NCBI RefSeq assembly: GCF_965233615.1 | Contig: NZ_OZ247495.1 | Length of the DNA stretch: 64,000 bases | Direction: 5' to 3' (one strand) | Source of the DNA: Pelagibius sp028280305 | GTDB taxonomy: Bacteria; Pseudomonadota; Alphaproteobacteria; Kiloniellales; Kiloniellaceae | Part shown: piece after piece, positions 33,618 through 42,326 of the stretch | Layout of the letters: each line of letters starts with the position of its first letter | Numbering within the stretch: position 1 is the first letter of the stretch | Position numbers and translations under genes: made by a program | Notes under the pieces: model-generated | The model's database searches: none | The model's input: only the letters and a program-made list of their open reading frames with translations | Told to the model about the DNA's origin: nothing

Positions 33618-34160
33618 ATGACTGCATTCAAGGACGGCGAGCTGCCGAAGCTGGTAAAGACTCTCTTGCGTCCGGCGCCGAAGCTGCCCCTCGCGGTCTT
33701 GCTGACCCGGGCGGTGCGGCGCATTGCCGTTCGGCGCAGCGATCTGATCGAACGCCTCGGCCCCACCGCCCGGGTGCCGATTGCGGTCATGCCGAGCGAC
33801 CTGCCGTTTTCGTTCCGCGTGAGCCTGGACGGTGCAAACGCCCGGGTCGACGTCGTGACGGCCGGGGAGGCGGAAAAGGCGGCGGCCAGGATACGGGCCC
33901 CCTTGTTGATCCTGCTGGGGCTGCTGGACGGAACCTATGACGGCGATGCCTTGTTCTTTTCCCGGGACCTGGTCATCGAAGGCGATACGGAACACGTCCT
34001 TGCACTGCGCAACACCCTTGAACAGGCGGATCTGACCCCGGCGGAATTCGCCGGTCTCGTCGGTCCTGCGGCGGATCTTGTCAACCGGGCCGCAGCGGAG
34101 CTTCTGTCGGGCGCGCGCCGGCTTGTACAGGCGCCGGCGCCGCAAAAACTGCCCGTCTAG
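33618..34160 (+). CDS. ubiT: SCP2-type lipid carrier UbiT for anaerobic ubiquinone synthesis
   Basis: 180 residues with an SCP2 sterol-binding fold: FKDGELPKLVKTLLRPAPKL at the N-terminus, then VDVVTAGEAEKAAARIRAPL, DALFFSRDLVIEGDTEHVLA and a C-terminal helix. UbiT handles prenyl-quinone intermediates in the oxygen-independent pathway with UbiU and UbiV. I chose ATG at 33618 for the AAGGTGAT before it; TTG 33600, GTG 33609 and ATG 33612 are in frame. ubiU follows after 33 bases, forming an operon. Confidence 0.85.
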   Translation: MTAFKDGELPKLVKTLLRPAPKLPLAVLLTRAVRRIAVRRSDLIERLGPTARVPIAVMPSDLPFSFRVSLDGANARVDVVTAGEAEKAAARIRAPLLILLGLLDGTYDGDALFFSRDLVIEGDTEHVLALRNTLEQADLTPAEFAGLVGPAADLVNRAAAELLSGARRLVQAPAPQKLPV

Positions 34161-34193
34161 CCCTTCAGCCCAGTCTCCCGAACCGATACCGCG

Positions 34194-35210
34194 ATGGAAT
34201 CCATGCCCGCCAGAAGAAAGCGCCTCGAACTCGTTTGCCCTGCTGGAACACCGGCCGCTCTGCGCACCGCCGTCGATGCCGGCGCCGACACGGTCTACTG
34301 CGGCCTCAACAACGAGACCAATGCCCGCAACTTTCCGGGTTTGAACTTTTCCGAAAACGAATTGGCAACAGCCGTCCGCTATGCCCACGGCAAGGGGGCG
34401 AAGCTGCTGCTCGCCGTCAATACCTTCGCCCGTGCCGGCGCGACCGCCATCTGGACCCGCGCGGTGGACGTGGCACAGGCCTGCGGCGCCGATGCCGTCA
34501 TCGCCGCCGACCTGGCGGTTCTCGACTACGCCGCCAAACGCTATCCGGATCTGCGGCTGCACCTCTCGGTCCAGGCGGCGGCCAATACGCCGGAGGCGAT
34601 CGGCTACTATCAGAAAACCTTCGGGGTCCGCCGGGTGGTGCTGCCGCGCGTTCTCTCGGTCGAAGAGATCGCCCGACTCAATCAGGAGGTGGCGGTTGAA
34701 ACCGAGGCCTTCGTCTTCGGCGGGCTCTGCGTCATGACCGAAGGGCGCTGCGCCCTGTCTTCCTATGCAACGGGAAAATCGCCGAACCTGACCGGCGTGT
34801 GTTCGCCACCGGATCATGTCGTCTACGAAAAAGCCCCGGACCGGAGTCTCCTGGCGCGGCTGGGCGGGTTCACCATCGACCGTTTCGATGAAGGAGAGCC
34901 AGCGGGTTACCCGACGCTCTGCAAAGGTCAGTTCTGCGCCAAGGGAAAGGCCGGCTACCTGTTCGAGGACCCGGTCAGCCTCAATGCCGCGGCCCTTCTG
35001 CCCGGGCTCCAGGAAGCCGGGGTCACCGCCGTGAAGATCGAAGGACGGCAGCGCGGCAAGGCCTACATCGGCAGCGTGGTCAGGGCCTTTCGCAAGGCGG
35101 TCGAGGATCTGGCCGACGACGGCAAGGCGAACGACCTGTCCGAGGCGCTGACCGCCCTAACCGAGGGCGGCCGGCAAACCACCGGCGCCTACCGCAAAAC
35201 CTGGCGTTAG
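34194..35210 (+). CDS. ubiU: Oxygen-independent ubiquinone hydroxylase subunit UbiU (U32 family)
   Basis: 338 residues, peptidase U32-like TIM-barrel fold. Four cysteines C179, C186, C203 and C243 have nearly the same spacing as the 4Fe-4S ligands of E. coli UbiU (7, 17, 40 here). Landmarks: LVCPAGTPAALRTAVDAGAD, HLSVQAAANTPEAIGYYQ, GGLCVMTEGRCALSSYATGK and TLCKGQFCAKGK. With UbiV it hydroxylates the ubiquinone ring with prephenate as oxygen donor. A protease role is unlikely in this context. Confidence 0.93.
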   Translation: MESMPARRKRLELVCPAGTPAALRTAVDAGADTVYCGLNNETNARNFPGLNFSENELATAVRYAHGKGAKLLLAVNTFARAGATAIWTRAVDVAQACGADAVIAADLAVLDYAAKRYPDLRLHLSVQAAANTPEAIGYYQKTFGVRRVVLPRVLSVEEIARLNQEVAVETEAFVFGGLCVMTEGRCALSSYATGKSPNLTGVCSPPDHVVYEKAPDRSLLARLGGFTIDRFDEGEPAGYPTLCKGQFCAKGKAGYLFEDPVSLNAAALLPGLQEAGVTAVKIEGRQRGKAYIGSVVRAFRKAVEDLADDGKANDLSEALTALTEGGRQTTGAYRKTWR

Positions 35211-35236
35211 AGACCCAGCACCAAAGGACACAACCG

Positions 35237-36133
35237 ATGGCCAAGATCGAACTGGCGCTTGGACCCTGTTTCTTCAACTGGTCCGCCGAGAGGTTTACCG
35301 ACTTCTATGCCCGCATTGCCGACGAGGCCGCCGTCGACCGCGTCTATCTCGGCGAAGTGGTTTGCGGCAAACGTATGCCGTTTTTGAACAAGGTCTGGCC
35401 CGAAGCCGTGGACCGGCTCACCAGGGCCGGCAAGACAGTGGTCCTCTCGACCCTCGCCCTGCCCGCGAAGGGGCCGGAAAGGCGGGCCGTCATGGAACTC
35501 GCCGAACAGGATCTGCCGATTGAAATCAACGATCTCTCGGCCCTGCCCGCGCGCGCCGGGCGGCCTTTTGTGGCCGGGCCCTTCCTGAACGTCTACAACG
35601 AATCAAGCCTCGCACATCTCGCCGAACAGGGCGCAACCGACTGGTGCCCACCCGTCGAACTGCCGCTCTCCTCGATCGAAGCAGCCGCAGCCGCCAACCC
35701 CGGCGTAACGGTCGAACTCTTCGCCTTCGGACGCCTGCCTCTGGCTCTTTCGGGGCGCTGCTACCACGCACGCGCGCACGGCCTGAGCAAGGACTCCTGT
35801 CAGTTCGTCTGTGACCGGGACCCCGACGGCATGGAGGTGGAAACGCTGGAGGGAGAGCGTTTCCTGGCCGTCAACGGCATCCAGACCCTGTCGAGCGGCT
35901 GCCAGTTGGCAAGCTTGACCGCCGCCGATCTTGCGCAATCGGGAATCGGCCGGCTGCGCCTCTCTCCTCACACGCTCGATATGGTCGAGGTTACCGGTCA
36001 CTACCGGGCGCTGCTGGACGGGGAGTGCTCCGTTGAAGAGACCGCCGCCCGCTTGCACGCAATGCCGCTGCCGGGGGCAGCCTGCAACGGCTATCTGGCA
36101 GGGGACGCGGGATGGCGCGCGGTTGCGCAGTGA
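35237..36133 (+). CDS. ubiV: Oxygen-independent ubiquinone hydroxylase subunit UbiV (U32 family)
   Basis: 298 residues. Cluster-ligand cysteines C43, C175, C188 and C192 (in VVCGKRMPF and GRCYHARAHGLSKDSCQFVC) match the E. coli UbiV pattern exactly in the 13 and 4 spacings. FFNWSAERFTDFYARIADEA and LPIEINDLSAL are family landmarks. Partner of UbiU; the operon ubiT-ubiU-ubiV permits ubiquinone synthesis without O2. A hairpin with a T-run follows the stop. Confidence 0.93.
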   Translation: MAKIELALGPCFFNWSAERFTDFYARIADEAAVDRVYLGEVVCGKRMPFLNKVWPEAVDRLTRAGKTVVLSTLALPAKGPERRAVMELAEQDLPIEINDLSALPARAGRPFVAGPFLNVYNESSLAHLAEQGATDWCPPVELPLSSIEAAAAANPGVTVELFAFGRLPLALSGRCYHARAHGLSKDSCQFVCDRDPDGMEVETLEGERFLAVNGIQTLSSGCQLASLTAADLAQSGIGRLRLSPHTLDMVEVTGHYRALLDGECSVEETAARLHAMPLPGAACNGYLAGDAGWRAVAQ

Positions 36134-36141
36134 CCCCGCCC

Positions 36142-36211
36142 AGAGCAGATCCGAGTTTGACGGAATCGCGTGAGCGATTCGTCAAACTCGGCGGGGTCTG
36201 CTCTGTTTTTT
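36142..36211 (+). terminator. Palindromic repeat acting as probable terminator of ubiTUV (copy C)
   Basis: Arms AGAGCAGATC-CGAGTTTGACGGAATCGC and their complement (three-base gap and one-base bulge) enclose a GTGA loop; GTTTTTT follows at 36205-36211. Same family as the elements at 19611 and 19683. It lies between convergent ubiV and DUF2336 genes and can serve both directions. Confidence 0.75.
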
Positions 36212-36225
36212 AGGTATAGAGCGGA

Positions 36226-37479
36226 TCAGTCGGTGAGGCTGGAGAAGAAGTCCAGCTGCCACTCCATTTCCTCGGTCGTCAGCGGATAATCGCTGCCGTC
36301 GCGGGCGCGCAAGGCCTTGTTCGGTGGAATGCCGCCCAGGTTGGTCTGCAGTTGCAGCGCCAGGCGCATGCCACAGTCGCCACGCCAGGCGAGAGCGGTG
36401 ATGCCCTTTGCCGAGTGACCGTTCAGAATTCGGTCGACAAAGTCGACGCCCACCTTGGCCCGCAGCGCCAGACCGTGACGCACGAAATCGCGCTTGCCGG
36501 CCAGGATTGCATCACCGAGCACCTCGTTGGTCAGCTCATTCGCCTTGAACAGGCGGGCCGCTTCCGCCTCCGGCGATTCGGATGGTTCTTCTTCCTCCGC
36601 CGTTTCGGCGACCCGGCGCTGAACTTCCTGGGCCACCGCCTCGGCGGTCTCCTTGTCCAGGTCTTCGCGGTTCTTCAGACGCTCCAGCAAGGCCGCGGCC
36701 ACGAAGGACGCCAGCTTGCGCACCGCCTTGGCCGGTAAGATCGGACGATCGACCAGCGGCGGCTGCCAGGCCGTCTCCTGCACGGAGCCGTCGATCAGCG
36801 CATCCAGCGTTTCCTCGCGAATCTGCGCCGAGGGATTGGCAAGCAACTCGGCGATGGCTTTGCGGTCGTCGCGCTGCACGATGGCATCGGACACCACCTC
36901 GCCGAGCTGGTCGCGCCGCGAGATCGCACAGAGCCGGGCGCGGGCGCTGCTGCCCGCAATAATGTCGAGCAGGTCCTCGTCGGTCAGCAGCGGCGAGAAT
37001 TCGAGTATCGGACAGGCGACAACGTCCTCGGCATCGCGGGCCAGTTGTCCGATCACCTGCGGCGGCGCGTTGGCCACCGACTTCAGCGTCTCGGCGAGGA
37101 TCTGGCGCACCTTGACGGCCTGATCCTTCGCCAGAACCTCTAGGGTTTGCTCAACAAAGCGCTGGGCCTTTTCCTGCGTTCCTTTGTCTTCCTGCTTTGT
37201 CAGCTCCGCCACCTTCGACGCCAATTCGGCGCGCACCTTTTCGTCGGCATCATTGGCGAGCATGAGGTCGGCCTGGCGCGGCGTATGCTCATTGGCGGCA
37301 ATGCGCCGACGCACCTCGGACGAGGAATCTTGCGAGAGGTAGTAGAGCAGTTCCGGACGCAGGTCGCTGCGCGAGGCCAGCTTGGCGCGGTCCCGGTCGG
37401 AACCGGTCTCCGCCAGTTCCTTGCTCTCGGTGTAGGACAGCTCCGCCGGCAGCTTTTTCTTGAGAAGGCCGAAGACCAT
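36226..37479 (-). CDS. DUF2336 domain-containing protein
   Basis: 417 residues. Repeated helical units (DLRPELLYYLSQDSSSEVRR, DADEKVRAELASKVAEL, PSAQIREETLDALIDGSVQE) give a HEAT-like N-terminal two-thirds. The C-terminal region with FKANELTNEVLGDAILAGKR, VDFVDRILNGHSAKGITALA and a final helix is the DUF2336 core, common in alphaproteobacteria. Acts in the cytosol; no signal peptide. Its ATG overlaps the GGDEF gene stop (TGATG), so both are co-translated. Function unknown, probably linked to signalling given the neighbour. Confidence 0.82.
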   Translation of the reverse strand: MVFGLLKKKLPAELSYTESKELAETGSDRDRAKLASRSDLRPELLYYLSQDSSSEVRRRIAANEHTPRQADLMLANDADEKVRAELASKVAELTKQEDKGTQEKAQRFVEQTLEVLAKDQAVKVRQILAETLKSVANAPPQVIGQLARDAEDVVACPILEFSPLLTDEDLLDIIAGSSARARLCAISRRDQLGEVVSDAIVQRDDRKAIAELLANPSAQIREETLDALIDGSVQETAWQPPLVDRPILPAKAVRKLASFVAAALLERLKNREDLDKETAEAVAQEVQRRVAETAEEEEPSESPEAEAARLFKANELTNEVLGDAILAGKRDFVRHGLALRAKVGVDFVDRILNGHSAKGITALAWRGDCGMRLALQLQTNLGGIPPNKALRARDGSDYPLTTEEMEWQLDFFSSLTD

Positions 37480-39251
37480 CACTGCCCTGCCTTGCGGCGG
37501 TCGAACGCCGGTGCGAAGTTGAGACTGTGCTTGCCCGCCCGCTTGGCGCCGTACATCGCTTCGTCAGCGCGCCGCATCAGGGACTCCAGGCTTTCGCCTT
37601 TTTTCATTTCATGCAGGGCGATGCCCAGGGAAATGCCGAGCGGATGATCGGCATCGCCTGAATAGATCCGCAAACGTTCCGCCAGTTCCAGCAGCAGCTT
37701 CGCCTTGCGCTCCGCCGCGGCATGATCCATGTCCGCCAGGAAAAGTGCGAATTCGTCTCCGCCCAGGCGTGCGGCCAGGTCGCCCGCGCGCGTCTGCTCC
37801 TTCAGCAAGGCGGCAACGTCCAGCAGCGCCTCGTCGCCGCGCTGATGACCATGGCGGTCGTTCACCTGCTTGAAGTTGTCGAGATCGACATAGAAGAGCG
37901 CACCGGTATCGGAAGCGCGGGAGCCGCCCTCGGCGGCAAAGCGCTTCTCCAGCTTGGCGGTGAAGCTGCGGCGGTTGTCCAGACCGGTCAGCGGATCGGT
38001 CATGGAGAGAACCTCCATCTCCGTCTGCCGCGCCAACTGTTCGATCGCCATGCCGACCTGACCGGAGATGTTGTCCAGCAGCGAGCGGTCGCCGGCGCTC
38101 CAGCCCTGCACGCCGCCGTCGCGCCAGACGCAAAGCAGCCCGTTGGCCTTTTCGCGGAAGTAGGTTGCCCGCACCAGGATCGTCGCACCGCGGCGCTGCA
38201 ACTCCGCCGTCGGCTTCTCGGAAGACAAAAGCTCGGCAAGGGCCGCCAGGTCGTTGCCATCGGCAGCCCGGCCGGAGAGCGCCAGGGCCGCACCGAGTTC
38301 GCCCTCGACGAAGCCGTGTATGGAGGTCCCGGTCAAGTCCAGCGCCGGCATCAACGCCTCAGCAGTGGCGCCGAGCATGCGCGCCGGCTCCAACTCGCGG
38401 CGAACCATGTTCACGATGTAAGAGAAGAGGCGCTCGCGGTTCTGCGACTCTGCAAGCTCGGCCTCGTGGCGGCGCAGTTGGGTGATGTCGCGGCAGACGC
38501 CTCGCGCGCCCATCCAGACGCCACCCTCGCCGGTCAACGGCTGGGCGGTCGACAGCAGGCAGAGACTCTCACCGCCGGCGCCGCGCACCCAAAGCTCGGC
38601 AGCCTCCACCGGTTCGCGCGCGGCAAAGGGGCTGCGCGCGCCGGAGTCTTTGTCGAGGACATCTTCGTCGAGCAGCAGCTCGGCAGCCGGACGCCCCACC
38701 AGCTCGCTGGCCGTATAGCCCAGCGCACCTTGCGGGGAGACAAAGGCGAACAGCCCTTCGCCATCGGTTTCCCAGGCAAAGTCGTTCGAAATCTCGACAA
38801 GGTCCTTGTAGCGCTGCCGCGATTCGATGAGTGCGGAACGCAGGCTGCGCTCCAGGGTGACGTCGCGCCCCAGCAGCAGGGCCGCCGCCCCTTCGCTCCA
38901 GGGCAGCACGGTAACGTCAAAGGCGCGTTCGATGGTCTTTTCCGCTTCGCGCGTCGTCACGACCAGCGGATTCACCTGGGCGGCGGTTCCCATGATGGCG
39001 GCACGAACCGCCTCGCGCAGTTCTTCGTGACCCGGCGACTTCATCAGATCGGCGATCGGCTGGGCCTGATCGTTGGCATGCAGAACAATGCCGTTGTGAC
39101 CGCTCAGAAGAACCGCACCGGGATACTGTTCCAGCACGCCGCCGCTGGCCAACAGGGAGTGCGGCGAGTCCCCGTCGCCGAAGATCCCGCCGTCCTTGTT
39201 GTTCACTTCTTCATCGCTTGCCGGGCTCGGTGCCACGGGCGAGCGTGCCAT
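37479..39251 (-). CDS. PAS-PAS-GAF-GGDEF diguanylate cyclase
   Basis: 590 residues, soluble. Two PAS-like domains (about 35-140 and 150-270, with VEISNDFAWETDGEGLFAFV and GARGVCRDITQLRRHEAEL) come first. A GAF-like domain lies at about 290-420. The GGDEF domain near 430-585 has the intact active site ARLGGDEFALFLADMD. Upstream, RAGD plus five residues forms the inhibitory I-site (RxxD-x5-GGDEF), so product feedback is expected. Makes cyclic di-GMP from two GTP. Followed at once by DUF2336. Confidence 0.92.
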   Translation of the reverse strand: MARSPVAPSPASDEEVNNKDGGIFGDGDSPHSLLASGGVLEQYPGAVLLSGHNGIVLHANDQAQPIADLMKSPGHEELREAVRAAIMGTAAQVNPLVVTTREAEKTIERAFDVTVLPWSEGAAALLLGRDVTLERSLRSALIESRQRYKDLVEISNDFAWETDGEGLFAFVSPQGALGYTASELVGRPAAELLLDEDVLDKDSGARSPFAAREPVEAAELWVRGAGGESLCLLSTAQPLTGEGGVWMGARGVCRDITQLRRHEAELAESQNRERLFSYIVNMVRRELEPARMLGATAEALMPALDLTGTSIHGFVEGELGAALALSGRAADGNDLAALAELLSSEKPTAELQRRGATILVRATYFREKANGLLCVWRDGGVQGWSAGDRSLLDNISGQVGMAIEQLARQTEMEVLSMTDPLTGLDNRRSFTAKLEKRFAAEGGSRASDTGALFYVDLDNFKQVNDRHGHQRGDEALLDVAALLKEQTRAGDLAARLGGDEFALFLADMDHAAAERKAKLLLELAERLRIYSGDADHPLGISLGIALHEMKKGESLESLMRRADEAMYGAKRAGKHSLNFAPAFDRRKAGQ

Positions 39252-39542
39252 GGGACCTCTCTTCAGGGACGGGTTGGACGTTTGTGCGGGCCCAAAATGC
39301 GCTCTCCGCCGTTAAGATGCGCTTAAATGCCAGAGGCCCCGGCCGTGTCAATTTGCAGGCATTGTCAGAGACTTAACCCCCCGCTAACCATGGCCGGGGA
39401 GGCATCCCCGCGGATCGGCGGGAATTGACACGGCCGCAAGCCTAACGCATGTTCCGGTCCGCGCGATGCATCCGTAACCGCCCCACTTTCGGGGTGCCAG
39501 ATCAAGCTGCCAGAATCAGGCCCAGAATCACGCTAGGACTCC

Positions 39543-40388
39543 ATGCAAACTGAAGACTTAAAGGGCATCATCGAGAATGCCTGGGAAGCCCGTGACACCG
39601 TCAACACCGGCACCACCGGCGAAATCCGCGATGCGGTGAAAGAGGCGCTCGACGGCCTCGATTCCGGAACCTACCGGGTTGCCGCAAAGACCGCCGAGGG
39701 CTGGCAGGTCAACCAGTGGCTGAAGAAGGCGGTCCTTCTCTCCTTCCGACTGAACGACATGGCGATGATTCCCGGCGGCGCCGGTCAGTCGACCCACTGG
39801 TGGGACAAGGTGCCCTCCAAGTTCGAAGGCTGGGGCGAGAACCGTTTTCGCGATGCCGGGTTCCGCGCGGTGCCGAATTGCACCGTGCGCCACTCCGCCT
39901 ACATCGCCCCCGGGGTCGTGCTGATGCCGAGCTTCGTCAATCTCGGCGCCTACGTCGACAGCGGCACCATGGTCGACACCTGGGCCACCGTCGGCTCCTG
40001 CGCCCAGATCGGCAAGAACGTCCATCTTTCCGGCGGCGCCGGTATCGGCGGCGTGCTGGAGCCGCTGCAGGCCGGTCCGGTGATCATCGAAGACAACTGC
40101 TTCGTCGGCGCGCGCTCCGAAGTGGTCGAAGGTGTCGTCGTCGAAGAAGGCTCGGTGCTTTCCATGGGCGTCTATATCGGCGCCTCGACCAAGATCATCG
40201 ACCGCCACAGCGGCGAGGTCTACATGGGCCGGGTGCCGGCCTATTCCGTGGTTGTGCCGGGAAGCCTGCCGGGCAAGCCTCTGCCCGACGGCAGCCCGGG
40301 CCCCAGCCTCTACTGCGCGGTGATCATCAAGCAGGTCGACGAGCGCACCCGCGCCAAGACCTCGATCAACGACCTGCTGCGCGACTGA
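39543..40388 (+). CDS. dapD: Tetrahydrodipicolinate N-succinyltransferase
   Basis: 281-residue left-handed beta-helix enzyme of the succinylase branch of lysine/diaminopimelate synthesis. Hexapeptide turns run from about residue 110 (VRHSAYIAPGVVLMPSFVNL) through GTMVDTWATVGSCAQIGKNV and GGAGIGGVLEPLQAGPVIIE. The N-terminal helical part and C-terminal IIKQVDERTRAKTSINDLLR are typical. First of two genes; dapE starts within ten bases of its stop. Confidence 0.97.
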   Translation: MQTEDLKGIIENAWEARDTVNTGTTGEIRDAVKEALDGLDSGTYRVAAKTAEGWQVNQWLKKAVLLSFRLNDMAMIPGGAGQSTHWWDKVPSKFEGWGENRFRDAGFRAVPNCTVRHSAYIAPGVVLMPSFVNLGAYVDSGTMVDTWATVGSCAQIGKNVHLSGGAGIGGVLEPLQAGPVIIEDNCFVGARSEVVEGVVVEEGSVLSMGVYIGASTKIIDRHSGEVYMGRVPAYSVVVPGSLPGKPLPDGSPGPSLYCAVIIKQVDERTRAKTSINDLLRD

Positions 40389-40397
40389 TTGTCCGTC

Positions 40398-41567
40398 ATG
40401 GCACCGGCCAAGATCGACACCCTGGAACTGGCGCAAGCGCTGATCCGCTGCCCCAGCATCACGCCGGATGAAGCCGGCAGCCTGGATGTGCTGCAGGACG
40501 TCCTGAGCGATCTCGGTTTCCGCTGCCATCGCCTGCCCTTCGCAGAAGACGACAGCCCGCGGGTGGACAACCTCTATGCCCGGCTGGGCGACAGCGGCCC
40601 CAACCTCTGCTTTGCCGGCCACACCGACGTGGTCCCGGTCGGCAACCCAAAGGACTGGAGCGTCGACCCCTTTGCGGCGGAGGTGCGCGACGGCCGGCTC
40701 TACGGCCGCGGCGCCGTCGACATGAAGGGATCGATCGCCGCCTTCGTCGCGGCTATGGGCGGCTTCCTGGCCGAAGGCGGGAAGCCCAAGGGCTCTTTGT
40801 CATTGCTGATCACCTGCGATGAAGAGGGCGTCGCTATCAACGGTACCCGCAAGGTGCTGCGCTGGCTCGGCGAACAGGGCGAAGCCCTCGATGCCTGCGT
40901 GGTGGGGGAGCCGACCAGCAACGACCGCCTGGGCGACATGGTGAAGATCGGCCGCCGCGGCAGCCTGAACGCGGTGCTGACGGTCTCCGGCACCCAGGGC
41001 CATACCGCCTATCCGCAACTGGCCGACAACCCGGTCCATCACCTGTCGCGCATGCTGGCCGCTCTGGTCGCCGAACCTCTGGACCAGGGCAACGCGCACT
41101 TCCCGCCCTCCAGCCTGCAGATCACCACTGTCGACGTCGGCAATGCGACGACCAACGTGATCCCGGCCAAGGCCGAAGCCCGCTTCAACGTGCGCTTCAA
41201 CGACCTCCACGATAGCGCCGGGGTGGAAGCCTGGCTGCGCCAGCGCCTCGACGGCGCCATCGACCGCTCCAGCGGCGCCGCCTACGACTTGGCGATCCGG
41301 GTTTCAGGCGAGTCCTTCCTCTGCCCGCCCGGCCCCTGGAGCGACCTGGTCTCCGCCGCCGTAAAGGACGTGACCGGCGAGGCGCCGGAACTCGGCACCA
41401 CCGGCGGCACTTCCGACGCGCGCTTCATCAAGGACCACTGCACCATCGCCGAACTGGGCCTGCTGAACGCGACGGCCCACAAGGTGGATGAGCAGGTCAG
41501 TCTGGAAGACCTCGCCGCCCTCACCGCCATCTACCGCAGCCTGCTGGATCGCCACGCGGCTCCTTGA
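40398..41567 (+). CDS. dapE: Succinyl-diaminopimelate desuccinylase
   Basis: 389-residue zinc-dependent M20 peptidase-fold enzyme. First metal His/Asp lie in CFAGHTDVVP, the bridging Asp in GRGAVDMKGSIAAFVAA, and the catalytic Glu pair in LLITCDEEG. The dimerisation domain carries GTQGHTAYP; the last His ligand is in NATAHKVDEQ. Together with dapD it yields LL-diaminopimelate. I favour ATG at 40398; a TTG at 40389 directly after the dapD stop is an alternative. Confidence 0.96.
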   Translation: MAPAKIDTLELAQALIRCPSITPDEAGSLDVLQDVLSDLGFRCHRLPFAEDDSPRVDNLYARLGDSGPNLCFAGHTDVVPVGNPKDWSVDPFAAEVRDGRLYGRGAVDMKGSIAAFVAAMGGFLAEGGKPKGSLSLLITCDEEGVAINGTRKVLRWLGEQGEALDACVVGEPTSNDRLGDMVKIGRRGSLNAVLTVSGTQGHTAYPQLADNPVHHLSRMLAALVAEPLDQGNAHFPPSSLQITTVDVGNATTNVIPAKAEARFNVRFNDLHDSAGVEAWLRQRLDGAIDRSSGAAYDLAIRVSGESFLCPPGPWSDLVSAAVKDVTGEAPELGTTGGTSDARFIKDHCTIAELGLLNATAHKVDEQVSLEDLAALTAIYRSLLDRHAAP

Positions 41568-41681
41568 TGTGCAGCGGAGAACCTCTCCGCCACCTCCCTT
41601 AGTAGGTCTGGAAGCCAGATTTAATATGCCATAGGTTGCAATTCCACTTGTTGCAGCTAACTCAAACCGCATGGGGGCACT

Positions 41682-42326
41682 ATGGCTTTCTGGGCTACAG
41701 AAACTGGGCAAGAGATCATTGTCTTGGTTGTCGATAAGCTCTTTATTGGCGCAATCCTCTTCTTGTTCTGGCACCTCTACAAAAAGAAGACAGAATCTGA
41801 GCAAAGAGCTCAGCAAAGAAGGGACGCTTTGGAAGAAAAGATTGCCGACTTAAAAACGGAAAAGCATAAGACGGAAATCAACGAGAGAATTGTCTTCCTT
41901 GAGCAACAATTGGAGAGATTCTATTGGCCAATTTCGCTCTGCATGAAGAATGACGACGCCGTTTGGGACCGGGTTCCCTCGCTATACGACGGTGACAGTC
42001 TTCTGCCCACCAAAGCTGGACAAGTCGTTGAAGAACAATTCCTGATACCCAATCATGAAAAAGCCGTTGGCATAGTCGAGAGCAACTTTCATCTCATCAG
42101 TGAAAACGAAGAGCTAACACAAAAGCTGGTGGCCTATATTCGACATGTCGCCGTCTTCAAGTCTTTGAGGGTATCAGGCAGCGATCTGAATCCTATTGAT
42201 GTGGACGAACCGTTCCCTGAGGGCATGGCTGAACTCATCGAACAGGAGATCAAGCGCAAGGCCGCAAAGCTGGAAGAACTCAGAACTGAGCGATGGGAAC
42301 TCAGCGCCCCTCCGGAACCTGGCTGA
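41682..42326 (+). CDS. Lower-GC hypothetical membrane protein with coiled coil
   Basis: 214 residues. A single N-terminal membrane helix (QEIIVLVVDKLFIGAILFLF, N-out likely) is followed by a Lys/Glu-rich coiled coil (about 33-75). A cytosolic domain follows with LERFYWPISLCMKNDDAVWD, IPNHEKAVGIVESNFHLISE and a C-terminal Lys/Glu helix. I do not recognise the family. Base composition and codon use (AAA, GAA, TTA-type codons) are clearly less GC-rich than dapE and truA on either side, which suggests recent acquisition. It overlaps the 3' end of convergent truA by 26 bases. GGGGG precedes the ATG. Confidence 0.68.
   Translation: MAFWATETGQEIIVLVVDKLFIGAILFLFWHLYKKKTESEQRAQQRRDALEEKIADLKTEKHKTEINERIVFLEQQLERFYWPISLCMKNDDAVWDRVPSLYDGDSLLPTKAGQVVEEQFLIPNHEKAVGIVESNFHLISENEELTQKLVAYIRHVAVFKSLRVSGSDLNPIDVDEPFPEGMAELIEQEIKRKAAKLEELRTERWELSAPPEPG

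Noticed and set aside
37722..39326. 534-residue forward frame antisense to the diguanylate cyclase
   Set aside because: The opposite strand has complete PAS, GAF and GGDEF domains.
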